From: Sabellastarte sp. h YS-2021
Lineage: Eukaryota > Annelida > Polychaeta > Sabellida > Sabellidae
DNA length: 64,000 nucleotides
Reading direction: 5' to 3'
Assembly: GCA_964017235.1 (NCBI GenBank)
Contig: OZ024936.1
Location: 60,501,028 to 60,565,027 of the forward strand
Shown one piece after another: positions 58,508 to 64,000 of the stretch. A program made the translations under genes and the position numbers. The notes below the pieces were generated by a model. The model was not told the DNA's origin and did not search any database. It was given only the letters and a program-made list of their open reading frames with translations. The number at the start of each line of letters is the position of its first letter. The first letter of the stretch is position 1.

Positions 58508-59131
58508 GACCCCAGTTACACATAGCCAGATGTACCGCAGGATCACGGCAGGATTCCTTGTAAGGAACATGTTGAGTGATTTACAGATCATCTTTTCCAT
58601 CCATATGGCCATCCGTTAAATCCATAATGTCCTTGTGGCTTCTGCCAATGATGCCATGTGTCCGTGGGGGTGCCACGGAAAAATCACACTGCTTAATTTT
58701 TCCATAAAGGCTTTGCGGATCTTATCTGTAATTGATATCCATAGCTCTTCAGTATCTCATCCGTAGCTCATCCGTGAATGTCCTTATTGTCCGTATATCC
58801 ATCCTGGATGTCCTTGTGGCATACCTTACATCCTTAAATGCTTCCGTGGCAAAAAATATCCACAAAAACATTTCCGGATCTAACCGGATCTGCTACGGAC
58901 TGACACGGACAGGGTTTGCGGATTATAAAACATTCATAAGACTAATCCTTGGCGCAATCTTTTCATCTGCAAACCTGTCTGTATCAGTCTGTAGCAGATC
59001 CGTGGAAGATCTGTGGCAGTTCCATAAATCTTTTACATGACCACCCCCATCCCTTGTGCATCCCAATCAATTACCATATACGGAACCGTGGGCTATATCC
59101 GTGTCGCATCCAGCAATGTGTAACTGGCGCC
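58508..59131. mobile_element. ~624-bp MITE with CCAGTTACACAT ends
   Basis: The left end GACCCCAGTTACACATAGCC and the inverse of the right end (GGCGCCAGTTACACATTGC) are imperfect terminal repeats. The interior contains many 'tccgtggca/tccgtatccatcc' phrases. A target duplication of TTA/TTT type is possible but not exact. Confidence 0.6.
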
Positions 59132-62062
59132 TTTTAACAATAAAAAAGGATCTCTAGAAGTGCAAGCCTTGCTAGAGCTCACACTTAACAACGTGTTTCC
59201 AGGACAATACATTATGGAATATAATTTGTTATATATAATTTTTCCAAACCTTTTTCCCAAGTAACACAATATGGGCCCAGATTTAAAAACATTATTTTCT
59301 AACATCTAGAAATAATCTAGAATAGACAATTTTTTTTAAAAAAAATGTGGAAGCATAGACAAAATTTCCAAGTAAATGCTTTCAAAATTGACCCAAAAGT
59401 TGTTTTTCAACACACTTTATTCTAACAGATAATACCTTCTTTCTGATCAACAACATAAATACTAATGCTACAGGTTTCTCCAAAGCTATTGTACCAACAA
59501 GGTTACATGGGCATTGTTTTATTTAAAATTCTCAGCAATTAAAACATTCTCATTCCCTAGAAATTACTCTTATTTCAAGAATAAGACTGGGAGTCAACGC
59601 CCAGGTCTTATATTTTAACAAAATACAGTATTTTTATCAGATGACTGTCAATCCTTGGAGAACTGTGCAAATAGCAATAACAACTGAGATCAATTGCTGT
59701 AATGCAGAATGAGATTAGTGTAATTACCACTTGTAACAAATACAGAAGACTGTAAAGTTTAGGGATTAGGATTGTACTTAAACTTCTGCACGTTTTTCCC
59801 TTCTTATATTGCAAGTAATTCTGAAAATATAGTAAAACATCAGCTAGTAAGTACAATAGAGATTTTTTAATACCTAAATGTACACCCCTTGTTGGATTAT
59901 GTAAATCATTCGTCGACAGACTAGTTAATGTGATCACTTTGTGTGAATCCATTATCTGGGAAATGGTCTTAAAACAAGGTGATGATCTGCCATTAGTAAA
60001 AGTATTATTTGTGGGATACAGGGCTTTTTCAACAGGAAGTGTCAGATTCATTGGGATTTCATGAATAATTTTGCAAGAGATTGATCAACAATGAAATCAG
60101 TGTGATGGAAAAAAATACATTTTTTCAGCCACATGGGAATTTTTTATTTGTAACATTAATTATTCTTCACCATTGGAGTTGTTTTCTAACAACCCCCCCC
60201 CCCCCTCCCTCCAGAACAAAATACAGAGAGCAGATCTCTAATGGGGCATTTCCAAATATATTTGGTATTTGTTTGTATCTAGAATATTATCTGCATATTT
60301 ATTAAAATGCAATCACTTCTTCATCTGGCCAGACTCTACCCACATACAAAATTATGATAACATACTTATTGCTTTTGGTAGTATAATGACTACCTAGTAT
60401 ATATAGAGAGTTAGTTGCCTGATGATTTTAAATCTGCCACCTATTTTGCATCCTTCAGATAAGTTAATTCCTAGTCGTTCACCAGCCGCATCCTTGTCAT
60501 TTTTGATTGATTATCAGGGCCACTGTGTCAAAACCTAGGTCCTCTATGTTCCTAGACGAGTGTGTTACCGTATAGGCCTCAGGTGCTGTTTACATTGTTT
60601 GTTGCTCAGACATTTCTCAAAGTAACTACGAATGTGATGAATTAACTCAAAATATCTTTTTGGTAGCATTGCAATTGCATTTTTATATTACTCTGAAAAA
60701 TACAGAAGCTACAAAATACCAGAAGGTATACCTGCTGCCCTCAGATAGTGATCCTGGTTATGTACCTTAAAACAGGAGTTCAAATTAATGACAATTTCAG
60801 ATGAAGGGAATTAATTTTTACCACTAGTTTGTAAAGTCTATACTGGTTCCTGGTTTAAATTAACTCCCTTTCTTTGTTCATGGACTGTCCCTTTTTGGAT
60901 TCCAGCGCATTAGAGGAGGTTGATCAGTTTTGTGCCGTACAGATGTTCCCAGCGCTATTTATAAATAACAACTGCTGAGTAGGTCATATTTGACAGAATA
61001 TGTTTTTTATTGATAAAATAGTACCTTAATAATCAGTAGCAAAAGCAATTAGTGGTACCTCAGGAACTACTACAAAGCAAGAAACGTGAGAAAAAATATC
61101 AAATTTTATTTCCATAGAAACAACCATGCACACTGTGGTAATTTTCTGGAGTTTTTGGATCCAATTTGAAGACTTATTATTCAGAAAATTACTGTTTTTT
61201 AGTCACACAAAAAAAAACTAAATGAGTATCTAACTTCATTACTGAGGTTTTTGGTGCAGTGTAATTTTCTTTAACAAAAAGCAAGAGTTTCCTCTGTAAG
61301 AAATACCATGCATCAAGCCAGTGTTCTGGGTTTTGCCATTACAAACCAGTTTTTTTAAGCAGTAAAAATATCAATTGACTGCAATTTTCAGGAAGCACTT
61401 AAACTTCACAGTGTTACAGTTAAAATGCAATTTTTTTGGTGTGCTGTTTCTCATCTCATTAATTTATATCCCCCCTCTCTTTGAAATAATTCACCATTAA
61501 GAAAATGACTGTATTTTGAAACTACAGAAACAAAAGGATGAGAATCAAACCTGTAAGATAACCCTCTACAAGTAAGCCTCTGCCAAGTGAAATTGCCTTT
61601 TAAACAGAAAATACTGCTCAACTGGAAATTTTAACAGGGCATTAATTTCAGCTGTTTTAGCTCATGAACTTGGACAGTGAAAATTAGTTCCCAGTGAAAT
61701 TTTAAATTGGTGTCAGTCTCTTATGCAGAAACTAATAACCATTAGTGAAAATTAATTCCAGTGAATATCTTAAACACTTAGAATTAGTGAAATGTTCTTC
61801 TAGCTAAAATTTCTACTTAAAATGCTGTCACTGTCAGGTCTCCAGACAGCCATTTGCATTGAAATTTACCTTGATTTCTGGACTTGTCAGTTCAGTACAA
61901 GTGGTTTTTTTCTGGCGCATTGGGATAAAACTGTTATAATTATTGATGATTTACTATAGTTACAATATTGTTTACAGAATAATAGCTATTTTTCAATTAA
62001 GTGCAGGGATTAGTTTCAGAAAGGGTCTTAGGTTTAGCCAGTCTCAGGCTCTTTTTTGTTAG
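59132..62062. other. AT-rich non-coding stretch with a SINE head remnant
   Basis: At about 60515-60580 the minus strand reads 'ggtaacacactcgtctagg...gaggacctaggttttgac', a degenerate copy of the SINE head at 55221. No gene is recognised. A 147-codon minus frame at 59608-60051 has no recognisable domain. Confidence 0.45.
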
Positions 62063-62078
62063 ACAAGTATGATACTTA

Positions 62079-62633
62079 CAACAAGACAAAGTAGCATTCT
62101 GAGTGAGGATGAATGCTAAAAATGATGTACAGTTAAATAAATTGGTTGATGCCAATTGGGTGTATTGCTCCAATATTCCACATCCACCACCTTTCGCACT
62201 TCTTTCTGTGTTCAGGATTGGGTGTGTTGTATTTTAGAGTACACCATTCCAATATTGAGAATCTCAGATCTCTGACAGAATGCCCCTTGTCTGTAAAGTG
62301 TTTGGACACTGGGGTGATTCTGTTGTCCTTGGGTTTTTTCACTGAGAGAATGTGTTCATACATTCTTGATCTGAATGCACGACCTGTTTCTCCCACATAG
62401 TATTTGTTACACTTTTTACATGTAATAAGATATACTATGTCACTGAGCTCACAACTTATTAAATTTGGTAATTTACTAAGTTTGTGTACTTTATTGGATA
62501 CATTGCATTTTACTGTAGTGTCTTTATGGATCATTGGGCAGTATGTACACCTGCCTAGTAGGCCCATCTTAAATTATAAGTGAACCACCATTGTGACTAC
62601 ACATATCTATTTTTGTATTTTGTATTTTCTACA
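62079..62633 (-). mobile_element. Truncated Penelope-like element
   Basis: Carries only the C-terminal endonuclease coding part. It is flanked by exact 16-bp direct repeats, ACAAGTATGATACTTA (62063-62078 and 62634-62649), which look like a target duplication. No RT is seen, consistent with 5' truncation. Confidence 0.75.
62133..62567 (-). pseudogene. GIY-YIG endonuclease domain of a Penelope-like element
   Basis: 144-residue frame. The N-terminal CTYC pair is followed by the GIY-YIG core read as VYLITCKKCNKYYVGETGR (residues about 46-64), with the catalytic-region Arg in RAFRSRMYEHI and a conserved HFTDKGHS block. A CKKC pair inside the core is typical of Penelope-type endonucleases rather than bacterial GIY-YIG enzymes. 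An in-frame TAA precedes the Met by two codons, so no RT is attached. It probably derives from a 5'-truncated insertion and is not a host gene. Confidence 0.8.
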
Positions 62634-62649
62634 ACAAGTATGATACTTA

Positions 62650-63315
62650 TCTGGGTTTACTCAAATTGTGTCTTGGCTAAGGGAAAGCTTAGTCGGATTT
62701 GTCAAATAACCACAATGGTTTTCTCATGTGACCTTTTTTATTTCTAACAAAAAATCTACTACTTATAACATGCAAAAATTATAATGGCCATACTAAATCT
62801 TTAGTTGGAAAAGTTAAGTCTACTCCCAAGTGGACTTGACTTTAAACCCAAGACTTACTTACAGCTTAGACTTAGCTGCTTTGTGAAATCCACAAAGTCT
62901 AAGACCACATACTTAGCCTAAGTGTAACAACAAACACCTTAATTTTAAGTCCAGGCTATGTATACTTTTGTGAAACATTACCCTGCTCTGTATTTATTGT
63001 CTTGTATTAACTTTGTCAAAAAATTAAATTAAAAAAAGAAACAAAAAGGACAGGGAATACTGTTACTATTCGTATATTTTTCATCTAAATTACATCAGAT
63101 ATTCTTTTACTTATTATTTTGTGTTTTGTAATACTGTTGGTAGTTACAAACCAATAAAAAATAAATCAAAAATAAAGAATAGAATTATCAATGTTTTTCA
63201 TCTACACAAAATAAGGATCTAACTGTAATATTTTACCCCAAATTTCCTGGCACACACTAGAGAATTCAAACATAGGAAAAAACAGAGAGGCAACCATAAG
63301 AGGTCAATAAATCAG
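62650..63315 (-). other. Probable 3'UTR of the right-edge gene
   Basis: Non-coding on both strands. On the minus strand AATAAA lies at 62993-62998, about 320 bp after the stop codon of the frame ending at 63316, and is a candidate poly(A) signal. Confidence 0.4.
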
Positions 63316-64000
63316 CTACGTTAGATGCGTAGTTTTCATCCCAGGAAACTGTCTGAGATCATCAATAGTACTTGACTGAATGGCTCCTGGCATGGAGCCC
63401 AGATGAAAGAGATTATTGATATCTTGACAGCTATGCACAATATTACTGCTACCTCCGGTGCCAGCTCCTGTAGGCTGGGAGTGTCCCACTTGACTGATAT
63501 CCCCACAATTACACATACACTGGCTTACATTGCCCAATGATGTCACAACGCTTGTCTCTTGAGCCGGTAATATTGCTGTGGCTCCATATGAAAAACAAGG
63601 TTCAAACCTTGTGTCTCTAAGGGAACCTTGTTCTACAAATTCTTCCTGTTCACAACTGTCTTCTATCTCCTTATGTTGCGGTAATGTCGAAGGTCTGAAG
63701 GCTTTGGTATGTTTAGAAGACTGCTTAGTCAATACGCTGACATGTAAACTTTTGCCGCCATTTTCATAGTTACAAGCACCTGCAAGATGACTGTCTGAGA
63801 GAGACATGGTGTCTTCCTCCAGTAATTGTCGGTATCCTTTCATTTTCTTCCGTGGGCTGCTAGTCTTTCCAAGTTCTGTCAAACTTGCAGCCCTCAGTGT
63901 CCTATGATTTTCTTTCTCTGCAGCTGACACTATCCTATTCTTGCCCAGTTTGCAACTTGACACACTTATTTCATCTACAGCTTTTGTCGGTTTCCGCTTA
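63316..64000 (-). CDS. Terminal exon of an unidentified gene, running out of the window
   Basis: Open frame of about 228 codons from the right edge (64000) to TAG at 63316-63318. It has no start in the window, so this is the 3' exon, or part of it. The composition is that of a soluble, Ser/Thr/Gln-rich, probably disordered nuclear protein: basic clusters KRKPTK at the edge and SPRKKMK, an acidic stretch EDSCEQEEF, a Cys group CMCNC, and the C-terminus KTTHLT. No domain is recognised and no function is proposed. It is the only long frame in the right 30 kb that is not mobile-element-like, and codon use looks ordinary. Confidence 0.65.
   Translation of the reverse strand, partial: KRKPTKAVDEISVSSCKLGKNRIVSAAEKENHRTLRAASLTELGKTSSPRKKMKGYRQLLEEDTMSLSDSHLAGACNYENGGKSLHVSVLTKQSSKHTKAFRPSTLPQHKEIEDSCEQEEFVEQGSLRDTRFEPCFSYGATAILPAQETSVVTSLGNVSQCMCNCGDISQVGHSQPTGAGTGGSSNIVHSCQDINNLFHLGSMPGAIQSSTIDDLRQFPGMKTTHLT

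Noticed and set aside
59608..60051. 147-codon minus-strand frame with hydrophobic stretches
   Set aside because: AT-rich composition, no recognisable domain, no splice or neighbour support; chance frame or very old repeat.
62800..62950. 'taagtcta...tagacttagc' inverted phrases suggesting another MITE
   Set aside because: Ends and target duplication could not be defined; the pairing is weak.

Overview
The window is eukaryotic nuclear DNA, AT-rich and dominated by repeats. A marine lophotrochozoan, most likely a bivalve mollusc, fits best. The grounds are a gene split by GT-AG introns, tRNA-derived SINEs, satellite-carrying DINE-1/Helentron-like elements (the 'pearl' type of bivalves), a DIRS-type retrotransposon, an L2/CR1-type LINE with a 2A-like motif, a Tx1/L1-type LINE and a Penelope-type GIY-YIG remnant. 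The species call is an inference from element content; no host marker gene was recognised.

Layout. Positions 1-12159 are the tail of a satellite-bearing element (called H here). It is interrupted by a complete DIRS-like element (623-9996), which itself carries a nested hairpin-capped element C (1593-4846). Positions 13498-20744 hold seven C-terminal exons of a cholinesterase/neuroligin-like membrane protein that lacks two catalytic-triad residues; a hAT MITE sits in its last intron. Positions 21690-23420 hold a SINE broken by a TA-target MITE, then small capped element F. Positions 24310-39550 are a nested composite. A 24-bp-type minisatellite appears to be split by two head-to-tail capped elements, A (24731-28434) and B (28441-39271). 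A contains two copies of family G. B contains element E (29445-33984, with a 23-copy ~169-bp satellite) and an intact-looking LINE (35077-38718, minus strand). Capped element D lies at 40535-42523 (minus). Positions 42.5-62.6 kb hold dispersed repeats, SINEs, MITEs, a decayed Tx1/L1-type LINE with a 10-bp target duplication (48135-52395) and a Penelope-type endonuclease remnant. At the right edge an unidentified protein-coding exon runs out of the window on the minus strand.

The most interesting pattern is a shared architecture in at least five sequence-unrelated families (C/D, F, A/B, G, E). Each has a 5' terminal palindrome ('cap'), a satellite body, then one arm of the cap repeated in inverted orientation near the 3' end, then an unrelated short hairpin. 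In C, D, G and E the element ends in CTAG followed by T; in A, B and H it ends in CTTG followed by T. Paralogous empty sites inside the window support insertion into T-rich sites for G2 and E. The bodies appear to be exchanged between families: one ~146-bp module recurs in H, D and A.

The only host genes I can support are the esterase-like gene and the right-edge gene. Most other open frames are retroelement remnants or satellite artefacts.
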